DNA from: an uncultured Acidobacteriia bacterium
GTDB lineage: Bacteria; Acidobacteriota; Terriglobia; Bryobacterales; Bryobacteraceae
DNA length: 64,000 nt
Assembly: GCA_903875575.1 (NCBI GenBank)
Contig: CAIQWJ010000083.1
Location: 27,398-91,397, forward strand
Reading direction: 5' to 3'
Every line of letters starts with the position of its first letter. The first letter of the stretch is position 1. The position numbers and the translations under genes are program-made. Under the pieces are notes generated by a model. It saw only the letters and a list, made by a program, of their open reading frames with translations. It was not told the origin of the DNA and did not search any database. Below, piece by piece: positions 27,800-36,104 of the stretch.

Positions 27800-28939
27800 A
27801 TGAGATGGGTTTTGTCGATGTTCCGCATGCGCGATCAGGCACCGTCGCTCCGGGAACTTCCCGCACTGGTGGCGAAGTGGGTCGTATTCGGAGCGGTGAC
27901 GGGACCGTTTTGGGCGGCGTTCTTCACGTCCTTCAGCCGCCCCGCCGACGCGCTGCGAATTTTCGTCACGCCGCTGGCGCTGTTCTGGTGCGCTGTAACG
28001 GGGATCATTTTCTCACTCTGCTTCGGTATGGCGTGCGGCGCGGGCAATGCCTGGCTGCGGCGAATTCTTGCCGGCTATCCTTCGTCGATCGCAGGGCCGG
28101 TTTATGTGGTCTATAACGCGGTTGCTGCCTCATCGGCCTGTGCCCTTTCGTTTGCCCTCATCTCCCGGCTGCCTTCGGGCGTTCATTTCGAAATACCTTT
28201 CTTACCTCAGGTCCTGGTGGTGGACGGGCTGATTGGCGGAATACTGGCGCTGATCATCGGGGCTTTTATGAAGCTGAAGCTGCAGGTGGAGGCGAGCCAG
28301 GCGAAACTTCGTGAGCAGGAGGCGGCAGTGAGAGAGTTGGCCGTGGCGGCCTCGCAGGCGCAGGCGCGCGCCCTGCAATCGCAGATCAATCCGCACTTCT
28401 TTTTTAATACGCTGAACACGATTTCCGCGCTGATTGAGGAAGATCCCGTCGCGGCGCGGCAGATGATCGGCCGTTTGGCGGATTTGTTCCGCTACACGCT
28501 TGGTTGTTCGAATGCGGATGCCGTTACGCTGTCGGAAGAAGTGCAATTCGTTCGCGACTACCTCTCGATTGAGAGCGCCCGCTACCGCAAGCGGTTGCGA
28601 GTGGAGATGCCGCAGGGGTTGCTCCCGGATGTGCGGATACCGGGCCTGGTGCTGCAGCCGCTGGTGGAGAACGCGATCAAGCACGGGATTGCCCCGCTCG
28701 TGAACGGGGGCGAGGTGCAGGTGCAGGTTTCTCCATCGCCCCTTGGCTTCCGCGTTTCTGTGCGCAACACGGCGGATGAGAGCGCGCTGCCGGAGCTGGC
28801 GTCGATGTTCCGGCCGGGTCATGCGCTCGACAACGTTCGCGCGCGTCTGCGTCTGTTCACGGGCGAGGCGGAACCGCTCAGCGTGGCTCACGGCGTCGGC
28901 TGGGTAGAGTTTAGTTTTGAGGCCCGCGGCGTTGTATAA
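27800..28939 (+). CDS. LytS/YpdA-type sensor histidine kinase
   Basis: A 379-residue membrane kinase with about four hydrophobic segments in the first 150 residues, a short coiled coil (residues ~155-190) and a His_kinase (PF06580-type) domain with the phosphoacceptor in SQINPHFFFNTLNTISALI. The N box is LVLQPLVENAIKHGI. The next gene encodes its LytTR response regulator 10 bp downstream. The signal sensed is unknown. Confidence 0.93.
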   Translation: MRWVLSMFRMRDQAPSLRELPALVAKWVVFGAVTGPFWAAFFTSFSRPADALRIFVTPLALFWCAVTGIIFSLCFGMACGAGNAWLRRILAGYPSSIAGPVYVVYNAVAASSACALSFALISRLPSGVHFEIPFLPQVLVVDGLIGGILALIIGAFMKLKLQVEASQAKLREQEAAVRELAVAASQAQARALQSQINPHFFFNTLNTISALIEEDPVAARQMIGRLADLFRYTLGCSNADAVTLSEEVQFVRDYLSIESARYRKRLRVEMPQGLLPDVRIPGLVLQPLVENAIKHGIAPLVNGGEVQVQVSPSPLGFRVSVRNTADESALPELASMFRPGHALDNVRARLRLFTGEAEPLSVAHGVGWVEFSFEARGVV

Positions 28940-28949
28940 AGATGGCAGC

Positions 28950-29723
28950 ATGAGAATTCGTACGCTGCTGGTGGACGACGAGGACCTGGCCCGGCTTGCG
29001 CTCCGGCGCGCGCTCGACGCAGGGTCGGGCGATATCGAGATCGTGGGCGAGGCGACCAACGGCATTGAGGCGGTGGAGATGATCGGCGAACTGCGGCCGG
29101 ATCTGGTGCTGCTCGATATTGAGATGCCGGGCTTGAACGGCTTTGAGGTGGTGCGGCAGATCGCCGGGCTGAAGGATTTTCCGGCTATTGTGTTTGCCAC
29201 GGCCTATGATGAATACGCGGTGCGCGCGTTTGAGGCGAACGCCGTCGACTATCTGTTGAAGCCGGTGCAACCGGAGCGGCTGGAGCGTGCGCTCAATCGG
29301 GTTCGCGAGAGGCGGAACGCGGCTGCGGGGATGCGCGACGAGGCGGAGCAGCACAGCCGCGTGAAAGAGCTCGCAAAAGAACGCGTCGGGCCCCTGCGCC
29401 GACTGGCGGCCCGACGAGGCAAGCGCATTGTGATCGTGCCGTTGCGCGAAGTGATTCGTGTGGAGATTGAAGACAAGCTGGTTTTCGCGGTGACGGCAAC
29501 TGACAGGCTTTTGATTGAGAAAAGCATTTCGGAACTGGAAGAATTGCTGGAGCCCTCGGGCTTCCTGCGCATCAGCCGGTCGGAACTGGTGAATCTGGAG
29601 ACAGTGAAGGAACTGGTGCCGTGGTTTTCCGGAACATGGCGGGTGAAACTCTCGAACGGCGAGGAGCGCGACGTCAGCCGGGAGCGCGCTCGCCAACTGA
29701 AAGAAGCGATGGGAGTAGAATAG
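28950..29723 (+). CDS. LytTR-family response regulator
   Basis: A 257-residue transcription factor: receiver domain with phosphoacceptor Asp in LVLLDIEMPGLNGFEV (about residue 56) and LLKPVQPERL, then a LytTR DNA-binding domain from about residue 150 (RRGKRIVIVPLREVIRVEIE, FLRISRSELVNLETVKEL). ATG 28950 is chosen over an upstream frame extension. It pairs with the kinase just upstream. Confidence 0.94.
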   Translation: MRIRTLLVDDEDLARLALRRALDAGSGDIEIVGEATNGIEAVEMIGELRPDLVLLDIEMPGLNGFEVVRQIAGLKDFPAIVFATAYDEYAVRAFEANAVDYLLKPVQPERLERALNRVRERRNAAAGMRDEAEQHSRVKELAKERVGPLRRLAARRGKRIVIVPLREVIRVEIEDKLVFAVTATDRLLIEKSISELEELLEPSGFLRISRSELVNLETVKELVPWFSGTWRVKLSNGEERDVSRERARQLKEAMGVE

Positions 29724-29729
29724 CGTCGC

Positions 29730-30302
29730 ATGAATCCACTCAGCCCGGTGATACGTTTGTGTCTGTTCGCGATTGCCTGGTTCAGCTGGATGCTGGCTTT
29801 TGCGGTGCGTCGCAAAGGCGGGCAGCAGGCAGTGCAGATGGAGCCGAAAGCGCGCTGGGGCATTCTGCTGGAGATGGCTGGCTTTTTCTGTGTATTCATG
29901 CACCGCCCGCGCATGCACATCTGGGATTCTGAGCTGGCGGTGTGGCGCGCCCTGCTGGGTGTGGTGTTCGCGATCCCGGCGATCCTGATGGCCTGGAGCG
30001 CGGTCGGCCATCTGGGGCGGCAGTGGCGAATCGACGCGGGACTCAATGCCGATCATGAGTTGGTGCAGACCGGGGCGTATCGCGTGGTGCGCCATCCCAT
30101 CTACGCTTCCATGCTGGGAATGCTGCTGGCCTCGATCTGCTGGGTAGGAACGCTGCCGGGGTGGCCGTTGGGTGTGGTGCTGTTTGTAGTGGGTACGGAG
30201 ATCCGCGTGAGAGTGGAGGACGGGTTGCTGCTGGCACGGTTCGGCCAACGGTTCAGCGAGTGGCGACTGTCGGTGCCGGCGTATCTGCCATTTTTGCGCT
30301 GA
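29730..30302 (+). CDS. Isoprenylcysteine carboxyl methyltransferase-like membrane protein
   Basis: A 190-residue polytopic protein with about five membrane segments and the SAM-binding C-terminal signature TGAYRVVRHPIYASMLGMLL followed by a second conserved Glu/Arg region (EIRVRVEDGLLLARFG). This is the ICMT/PEMT-like family. Bacterial members usually lack a prenylated substrate, so the real acceptor, perhaps a lipid, is unknown. It follows the response regulator after 6 bp. Confidence 0.88.
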   Translation: MNPLSPVIRLCLFAIAWFSWMLAFAVRRKGGQQAVQMEPKARWGILLEMAGFFCVFMHRPRMHIWDSELAVWRALLGVVFAIPAILMAWSAVGHLGRQWRIDAGLNADHELVQTGAYRVVRHPIYASMLGMLLASICWVGTLPGWPLGVVLFVVGTEIRVRVEDGLLLARFGQRFSEWRLSVPAYLPFLR

Positions 30303-30348
30303 CGCGCGGGGCGGGCGAATGCTGTATGATCGTCACTGAAATACGCCT

Positions 30349-30762
30349 ATGATCGCCCCTTGTATTCACCATGTGCTCGTGGCCACCCGGGATCTGGATA
30401 AGAGCCGCGCCTTCTACCGGGATGTGCTGGAATTACGCGAGATTGCCCGGCCGGCGTTTGCCTTTCCCGGTGCCTGGTTTCAGTTCGGCGGCGGCCAGCA
30501 CCTGCATATCGCCGTTTACGACGGTGCCACTATGCGCGGGGACAAGCCAGCCGATCCGACTGACGTTCATTTCGCGCTTGGGATGACAAGCTACCGCATG
30601 ACGATGGCCTGGCTGGAAGCAAAGGGCTATCGGGAAGATCTGCCGGATAACGATCTGCACAAGATCGTCGTGCGACCCAATTCCATTGTGGGAAGGCCGC
30701 AGATCTATATCATGGATCCGGATCACAACATGATCGAATTCATTTGCGACAACCTCGATTGA
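30349..30762 (+). CDS. VOC family (glyoxalase-like) protein
   Basis: A 137-residue protein with two beta-alpha-beta-beta-beta modules typical of the vicinal oxygen chelate fold: IHHVLVATRDLDKSRAFYRDVL at the start and QIYIMDPDHNMIEFI at the end. Candidate metal ligands are His7/His8 in the first module, and Glu in NMIEF. Dioxygenase, glyoxalase and resistance members share the fold, so the reaction is not assigned. Confidence 0.9.
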   Translation: MIAPCIHHVLVATRDLDKSRAFYRDVLELREIARPAFAFPGAWFQFGGGQHLHIAVYDGATMRGDKPADPTDVHFALGMTSYRMTMAWLEAKGYREDLPDNDLHKIVVRPNSIVGRPQIYIMDPDHNMIEFICDNLD

Positions 30763-30768
30763 TCCGGA

Positions 30769-30788
30769 GCCGCGCGTCAGTGCGCGGC
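30769..30788. other. Hairpin between convergent genes
   Basis: GCCGCGC (30769-30775) and GCGCGGC (30782-30788) form a 7 bp stem with a 6 nt loop, straddling the ends of the VOC and glycosyltransferase-like genes. No T tract, so its role as bidirectional terminator is only possible. Confidence 0.4.
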
Positions 30789-32414
30789 GGCGTACGGAGT
30801 GACCAACAGGGGACGCTGGTCAGGATCGAGAAACCAGAATGATCGGTCCCGATAGTAGTTCATGAGCAACTGGTTGTCCGCGCCCATATCCTGCGCCCAG
30901 ACGACGGGCGATTCGTCGATATTGGCGGGGTTATAGATCCATTCCTCGTGCGGGCTTTGCAGGCCACTGTAATGCACGAAAATGACATGTTTGCCCGGAT
31001 GGTCTTCGAGTAACTGTTGCGCCATTTCTCCGCGATGACTGTTGATCGGTTGCACAGCGTCTGAAGTCTGGTGCCGCGCGATCAGCAGCGCGTCGTTTCC
31101 CAGGATTACCAGCAGCGTGGCTGCGGGCAGTGCGCGGACCAGAAACAGGCCGACACGCCGGCCACCGTATTTCCAGGTTTGCAGGGCTCGCAGCGATTCC
31201 ACAGCCGCCAGCAGCATCACGATGGTGAACGGAGCGCCGTAGTGCGGGAAGAAAGGGACCTCGATCAGCGAACCCGTCACAATGACCGCGAACAAGATCA
31301 TGATGGGCCGCGTTCGCCGTACCTGAAAGAGCACGGGAGCCATCATGATCAGCGGCAGCAGCCAGACGGTGTCGCCGAGGATCTCTTTGAGCGCCCGATA
31401 CCAGTCCATGGGGCGCGAGGTCAGTAACGCAGCGCTTCGGGACTTTTGGTAGAGGTCCAGCGCATAGCCATGATCGAGATATGCGAGATTGAAATGCCGG
31501 AAGTGGCGGCTGGCGGCGAGCGGCAGGATGTTGAACGGGGGCGTGGTTTCGTACTGCGAAAAGTACTCCTGATAGGGCAGGCGCAGGGCGCTGCCGGTGA
31601 CGCGGAAATTGTAGTAGCCGAGCCATGCTGCACCCAGAATTCCAACGACCATTAGAGGGCCCCAGCAGGCAAGTGCGCGGTTGCGGCGCAGCAGCGCGAT
31701 CAGCACGGGCATCAGGAGCAGTAACCCTTCATAGGGACGGGTGAGCACCAGCAGGACCGCGCCGGCGGCCAACGCCCAGGAATACCGGACCTGGCCCTTG
31801 CGGACAATTCGCGGCCAGGAGCCCACGACGAGGGCGCCCCCGATGGCGGCCGCAGCGCCTCCCCAATAGCTGTTCATCCAGTAACCGATGATGCAGACTT
31901 GTCCGGCAATCGCAACTCCCAGCAGTGCCCAGCGGGGCGGCAGCCAGCCCTGCAGGGCCCAGCAGAGAGCGGCAGCCATAAGGCCGGCGCTTAGCCAGAC
32001 GCCGAACCATGGGTGCCCGAACAGGACCTGCCCGAGCGCCATGAACAAGGACTGCCCTGGCGGATATTTTGACGCATAGCTGGGTTGCTGGAGCACGTAG
32101 ATGCTCTCGAAGAACTGCCACAAAGGATGAGTGAGCGTGGCCAGGCGACCGTGGGCAAACGTATCAGCCTGAAGCAGATAGCTGAATTCGTCGTAAATGA
32201 CGGGTTTGGGAATCGGCCAGACGGGCAGCAAGGCCGCGCGGAGAAGAAGTACGAACGCACCCACGGCAATCCAGCAGAGCGTCTTGCGTCGGGCCAGCCA
32301 GGTGAGCTGCCGAATGATGCCACCCGCCAGCCGGGTCATTGCGGCCGGGAACTGCAGGGCGAGGAAAGCGAGGACAGCGACGATAACGCCGCACTGCAGT
32401 ACGTGAGAGGTCAT
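30777..32414 (-). CDS. Polytopic glycosyltransferase-like membrane protein (GT-C fold candidate)
   Basis: From ATG 32414 the protein has 545 residues and about eleven hydrophobic segments, with an early loop carrying PVIYDEFSYLLQADTFAHGRL. That acidic DE pair in the first extracytoplasmic loop, and polytopic layout, fit the GT-C class of lipid-linked sugar transferases such as ArnT or PMT relatives. A GGAGGAG lies about 12 bases before the ATG; an alternative ATG at 32435 is possible. It is divergent from the CHAT gene. The acceptor and donor are unknown. Confidence 0.78.
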   Translation of the reverse strand: MTSHVLQCGVIVAVLAFLALQFPAAMTRLAGGIIRQLTWLARRKTLCWIAVGAFVLLLRAALLPVWPIPKPVIYDEFSYLLQADTFAHGRLATLTHPLWQFFESIYVLQQPSYASKYPPGQSLFMALGQVLFGHPWFGVWLSAGLMAAALCWALQGWLPPRWALLGVAIAGQVCIIGYWMNSYWGGAAAAIGGALVVGSWPRIVRKGQVRYSWALAAGAVLLVLTRPYEGLLLLMPVLIALLRRNRALACWGPLMVVGILGAAWLGYYNFRVTGSALRLPYQEYFSQYETTPPFNILPLAASRHFRHFNLAYLDHGYALDLYQKSRSAALLTSRPMDWYRALKEILGDTVWLLPLIMMAPVLFQVRRTRPIMILFAVIVTGSLIEVPFFPHYGAPFTIVMLLAAVESLRALQTWKYGGRRVGLFLVRALPAATLLVILGNDALLIARHQTSDAVQPINSHRGEMAQQLLEDHPGKHVIFVHYSGLQSPHEEWIYNPANIDESPVVWAQDMGADNQLLMNYYRDRSFWFLDPDQRPLLVTPYAAAH

Positions 32415-32500
32415 GAAAGAATTGCGCTCCTCCATCTTAATATTGAGTAAGGTTTGATATCGGATGCCGTATTGCCAATATCGGGCAAAAACGCGCACTC

Positions 32501-32506
32501 TATAGT
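32501..32506 (+). promoter_or_regulatory. TATAGT -10 box directly before the CHAT gene
   Basis: TATAGT at 32501-32506 ends only five bases before the ATG at 32512. If used, transcription would begin at or one base after the start codon, giving a leaderless message. No good -35 is found at 16-18 bp. Confidence 0.4.
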
Positions 32507-32511
32507 TAGAG

Positions 32512-35199
32512 ATGGTCCAGCTCCGGAACATAGCGAAGCGGTCGGGTCGGGTGGCGTTTGCCGTCGCCCTGTCCGTGTTCGTCTGCACTTCGATGCTTCA
32601 CGGCCAAACCGCCCGCACCGAGACGGCCACCCAAATGCCGCTCCCGAATCCGGCGGTTCAGACGCCGCGGCCGGACGTGGCTGCGCTGGAGCAGCGGGCA
32701 GACGCCGAGTTCGCGAAACGCGACTGTGCGGCGGCGGAGAAGTCGTACATGGAAGCTGTAGCGCTGGCGGAGACTGCTGGCCAGGGTAACCGAACCGGTC
32801 TTTACTTCCGTCGGATTGGCATCTGCCGCGCGCGGGTGGGGAAACTGAACGAGGCCCTCGATGCCTACCGCCACGGGATGAAGGTGACGGAAGCCACCGG
32901 CGATATCGACCTGCAGGCTGAGAATGTCCACGGCGCGGCGTTGGCGCTGCAAAAACTGGGCCGGGTGGATGAGGCGCTGCCGCTCTCGCAACTGGAATAC
33001 CAACTGGCGGTCAAATGCGGGCATAAGGAACATCTGGTGCGCGCCATGTGGATGGAGGCGGATCTCAACGAGTCAAAGGGCAAGTACCGCTACGCGATGC
33101 AGTTGCTCGAACAGGCGCTGGCGCTGAGCCGAACCACTACGGATCATAACGGCACCATGATTCTGCTCGACAATCTGGCCGTGCGTTATTCCACTCTTGG
33201 CGATTTTGATACTGCCCTGCACATGCAGGCGGAGATTCTGGCGTCGGAGACTGCTTCCACGCCGCGCGCCAATCTAGCCATCGAATACAACAATCTGGGC
33301 GAGACCCAGTTCCGTTCCGGCCATTTGGACCAGGCATGGAAGTCTTACGAGAAAGCCGTGGAACTGAGCACCGCGCCGGATGCGTGGCGCGTTCACGTGG
33401 GCGCACTGCTGAACGTCGGCGACATGCGCAACAGGGCGGGGCAGACGGCAAGTTCGGACGAAGCGTTTCGCCAGGCGATTGAGATTACCCGCAATGTGAA
33501 GATCCCGGATTTTGAAAGTATCGGCCTGCGCATGCGGTCGGATGCCCTGTTGCGGCGCGGCGACACGGCGGGCGCTGTTCGGGACGCGACGGAAGCGCTG
33601 GCGGTGGCGCGGCAATTATCGTCGGGCCTGCGTACCTTTGAGGCTCTGCTGGCACTTGGCTCCGCGAGGGCCGCCGCCGGAGAGTTGACGCCGGCGCAGG
33701 TGTGTTTTGACGAGGCGCTGCAGCTTGCGGAGACGATGCGCGCCCAGAATTCGGGAGAGGCGGCGGATCTCAAGGGTGCCTTCGACAATATGCTGCCGCT
33801 TTACCAGGCGGCGGTGAAGAATCTGATCGGGCTGCAACTGCCCTCCGAGGCACTGCGGCGGGCGGAGCAGGCGAAAGCGCGCGTGTTGATGGATATCCTG
33901 CTGCGCGGTGGTTTGGATGAACGCGCTGTGATGAGCGCGGAGGAATTGTCCCAACAGGAGACGCTGCGGAAGAAACTGGCGGCCGCGAATGACGCCGTAT
34001 CGGGCAATCCGACGGCTGCGAACGTGACGGAGGTAGAAGGGGCGATGCGCGAGTACCGTCAATTCCGCCGGCTCGTGTACGACAATCATCCGGATCTGGC
34101 GGTTCAATCGGCCGATTTTGAGGCGGCGGGCCCGGACAGAATCGCGAAACTGCTACCCAGTCCGAGGACGGCGCTGCTTGACTACTTTCTGGTGCCTTCG
34201 GGAGTGGCTCTTTTTGTGGTGCATCAGGGGACGGCAGCACAGCCTGTGATCAAGGCATATATTCTGCCGGACCCGAAACACACGCTGGCGGCAGAAGCAC
34301 GCGCGTTCCGCGAACAGTTGGCGAATCGCGAACTTGGTTATAAGACGGCGGCCCAGCATCTGTTTCAGCGGCTCCTGGCTCCGGCGATGGCCGAGTTACG
34401 CGGTACTACGGAATGGATCGTGTCGCCCGACGCGGCCTTGTGGGACGTTCCGTTCGAGGCACTGGTGGACGGTTCGGGCAAGCACGTGATTGAGACCCGG
34501 GCGATCGCTTTGACGCCTTCTTTGACAGCTGCGCTCGAGATAAGGCAGCGCAACGGAGGGGGGAAGACTTCAACGGGCGGGATTGGGCTGCTGGCCATGG
34601 GGAATCCGCTGCCGTCATCGGCGGCGTTACCGGACGCGGCAAAAGAGGTGCGGGAAATTGCGATTCATTACGCCCGTGGGAACAACGTGGTGTTGACCGG
34701 AACTGCGGCTACCGCGACGGCTTTTCGTGACAAGGCACCTTCGGCTAGTGTCATTCATCTGGCCGCGCATGCCGGGCTGAACAACAGCGATCCCTTGTCG
34801 TCGTTCGTACGGCTGGGCGATGGAGCTGGCACAAAAGGCGACGGCATATTGACCGCGCTCGACATCATGTCGCTGCATCTCCGCGCGGATATGGTGGTGC
34901 TTTCGGCCTGTGAGACCGCGCTGGGCAGTACAGGTCCGGGCGAGGGACTGATGGGGATGGGCTGGGCGCTTTCTGCCGCCGGGGCGCGATCTTCGGTGCT
35001 GAGCTTCTGGAAGGTGGATTCGGCGGCATCGCGCAGTTTCATGACGCTGCTGCACCGGCATTTGACGGCTGGCGGCGGGTCGGTATCGAGAGCGGCGGCG
35101 CTGCGGCAGACGGAACTGGAGATGATGCAGTCATCGGCTTACCGGCATCCGTTTTACTGGGCGGCATTCGCGCTGTGGGGCGATGGATCGTCGCGGTAG
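32512..35199 (+). CDS. Exported TPR protein with CHAT (caspase-like) domain
   Basis: An 895-residue protein: a signal-like N-terminus (RSGRVAFAVALSVFVCTSML), TPR repeats from about residue 60 to 420, a linker, and a C-terminal CHAT domain of the caspase-HetF-associated type. The catalytic His is in HLAAHAG (about residue 753) and the catalytic Cys in LSACETALG (about residue 800), so the protease appears active. TPR-CHAT proteins usually act as proteases regulated by a partner; no dedicated partner such as a gasdermin or effector is adjacent. The export signal is unusual for this family. Confidence 0.9.
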   Translation: MVQLRNIAKRSGRVAFAVALSVFVCTSMLHGQTARTETATQMPLPNPAVQTPRPDVAALEQRADAEFAKRDCAAAEKSYMEAVALAETAGQGNRTGLYFRRIGICRARVGKLNEALDAYRHGMKVTEATGDIDLQAENVHGAALALQKLGRVDEALPLSQLEYQLAVKCGHKEHLVRAMWMEADLNESKGKYRYAMQLLEQALALSRTTTDHNGTMILLDNLAVRYSTLGDFDTALHMQAEILASETASTPRANLAIEYNNLGETQFRSGHLDQAWKSYEKAVELSTAPDAWRVHVGALLNVGDMRNRAGQTASSDEAFRQAIEITRNVKIPDFESIGLRMRSDALLRRGDTAGAVRDATEALAVARQLSSGLRTFEALLALGSARAAAGELTPAQVCFDEALQLAETMRAQNSGEAADLKGAFDNMLPLYQAAVKNLIGLQLPSEALRRAEQAKARVLMDILLRGGLDERAVMSAEELSQQETLRKKLAAANDAVSGNPTAANVTEVEGAMREYRQFRRLVYDNHPDLAVQSADFEAAGPDRIAKLLPSPRTALLDYFLVPSGVALFVVHQGTAAQPVIKAYILPDPKHTLAAEARAFREQLANRELGYKTAAQHLFQRLLAPAMAELRGTTEWIVSPDAALWDVPFEALVDGSGKHVIETRAIALTPSLTAALEIRQRNGGGKTSTGGIGLLAMGNPLPSSAALPDAAKEVREIAIHYARGNNVVLTGTAATATAFRDKAPSASVIHLAAHAGLNNSDPLSSFVRLGDGAGTKGDGILTALDIMSLHLRADMVVLSACETALGSTGPGEGLMGMGWALSAAGARSSVLSFWKVDSAASRSFMTLLHRHLTAGGGSVSRAAALRQTELEMMQSSAYRHPFYWAAFALWGDGSSR

Positions 35200-35217
35200 T
35201 GCTATTCTCTTCGATGG

Positions 35218-35610
35218 ATGGGCGGTTTTTCCATGAGCGGCGGGTGGCGGCGGGTGATCGGTCTGGCGATCGCGCTGCTTTTCGTATGGCAAATTGCCTC
35301 GCCGGTGGCTTTGGCTGCCGCGTCGGGTGGAACTTCGCAGATGAAGTGCTGCCTGAGGGCTCATGGCGGGAAACCGTGCTGCCCGAAGGGATCGCATGAT
35401 GCAGGCGGCCCGGCTGTTCGCGAGGCCAGCAGTTGTTCCGATGAATGCGCCGCGGTTGCGCCAGTGCTTTCCGTTGCCGGCACCGAACCGGGTCATGGCT
35501 CCTCTGGTTTCTTCTTTGCAGTCAGCGACAAAATCGCCGCGGCATCGTTTCAGCCGACCGCGACGCTGATCTCATCCAACTCCTTCCAGCGCCCTCCACC
35601 AGCCGTTTAA
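35218..35610 (+). CDS. Small Cys-rich exported protein (first paralogue)
   Basis: A 130-residue protein with a signal peptide (RRVIGLAIALLFVWQIASPVALA), then a Cys-rich region with CC at 44-45, CC at 54-55 and Cys at 73 and 77, and a C-terminus ending FQRPPPAV. A second start at 35233 is possible. It resembles, in general design, small secreted metal-responsive proteins such as those near copper genes; that is inference. A broken paralogue follows immediately. Confidence 0.75.
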   Translation: MGGFSMSGGWRRVIGLAIALLFVWQIASPVALAAASGGTSQMKCCLRAHGGKPCCPKGSHDAGGPAVREASSCSDECAAVAPVLSVAGTEPGHGSSGFFFAVSDKIAAASFQPTATLISSNSFQRPPPAV

Positions 35611-35682
35611 CCCTTCCGGCTGTTTTCTCCTGGGGCAGACGCTTAAAGTCTGCCATTTCCAATTGCTCGTTTTGCTGAATTG

Positions 35683-36047
35683 ATGTTTCTCTTACTGCGC
35701 ACATTTCTGGCGCTGGCGCTTTCTTTGTCGCTGGCGGGCGCGCCGTGGACTTCCGTTTCAACGGGGTCGATGGCGTCCTGCTGCTGCAGGGACAAGACGA
35801 AGTGCGTTTGCCACAGGCGCGGCGGTTCTGCCGGTAGTGCGCGGGGCCCGCGGTGCGGGCGGCCGCGTGCGCGGACGCGGATAATCCGGCCACCGAGCCG
35901 GGTGGCTCATTGTTTTCGCCGTCCGCGGCCGTTGCTTTTTCTGTTGCGCCAGCGGCCTCCGGCTCGCTTAAGGGACTCTACACGGCTCCCGATCTCTCTT
36001 TTCCTTTCGACTCTTCCCGTTTCCAGCGGCCTCCGCCGCGGGGCTGA
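35683..36047 (+). pseudogene. Small Cys-rich exported protein (second paralogue), frameshifted
   Basis: Reading from ATG 35683 gives a signal peptide (MFLLLRTFLALALSLSLAGA) and a CCCRDKTKCVC cluster, but the rest of the paralogue, AGPAVRAAACADADNP through SSRFQRPPPRG, lies in another frame preceded by a TAG at 35835. The end SSRFQRPPP matches NSFQRPPP in the first copy. One base is gained or lost between about 35836 and 35852, in a GC-rich run. Either a recent pseudogene or an assembly error. Confidence 0.7.
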
Positions 36048-36104
36048 TTTGCCCCGAATGTATTGCGGACATTGCCCGATGCCGATGGTGAATGAGAGAG
36101 AAGA

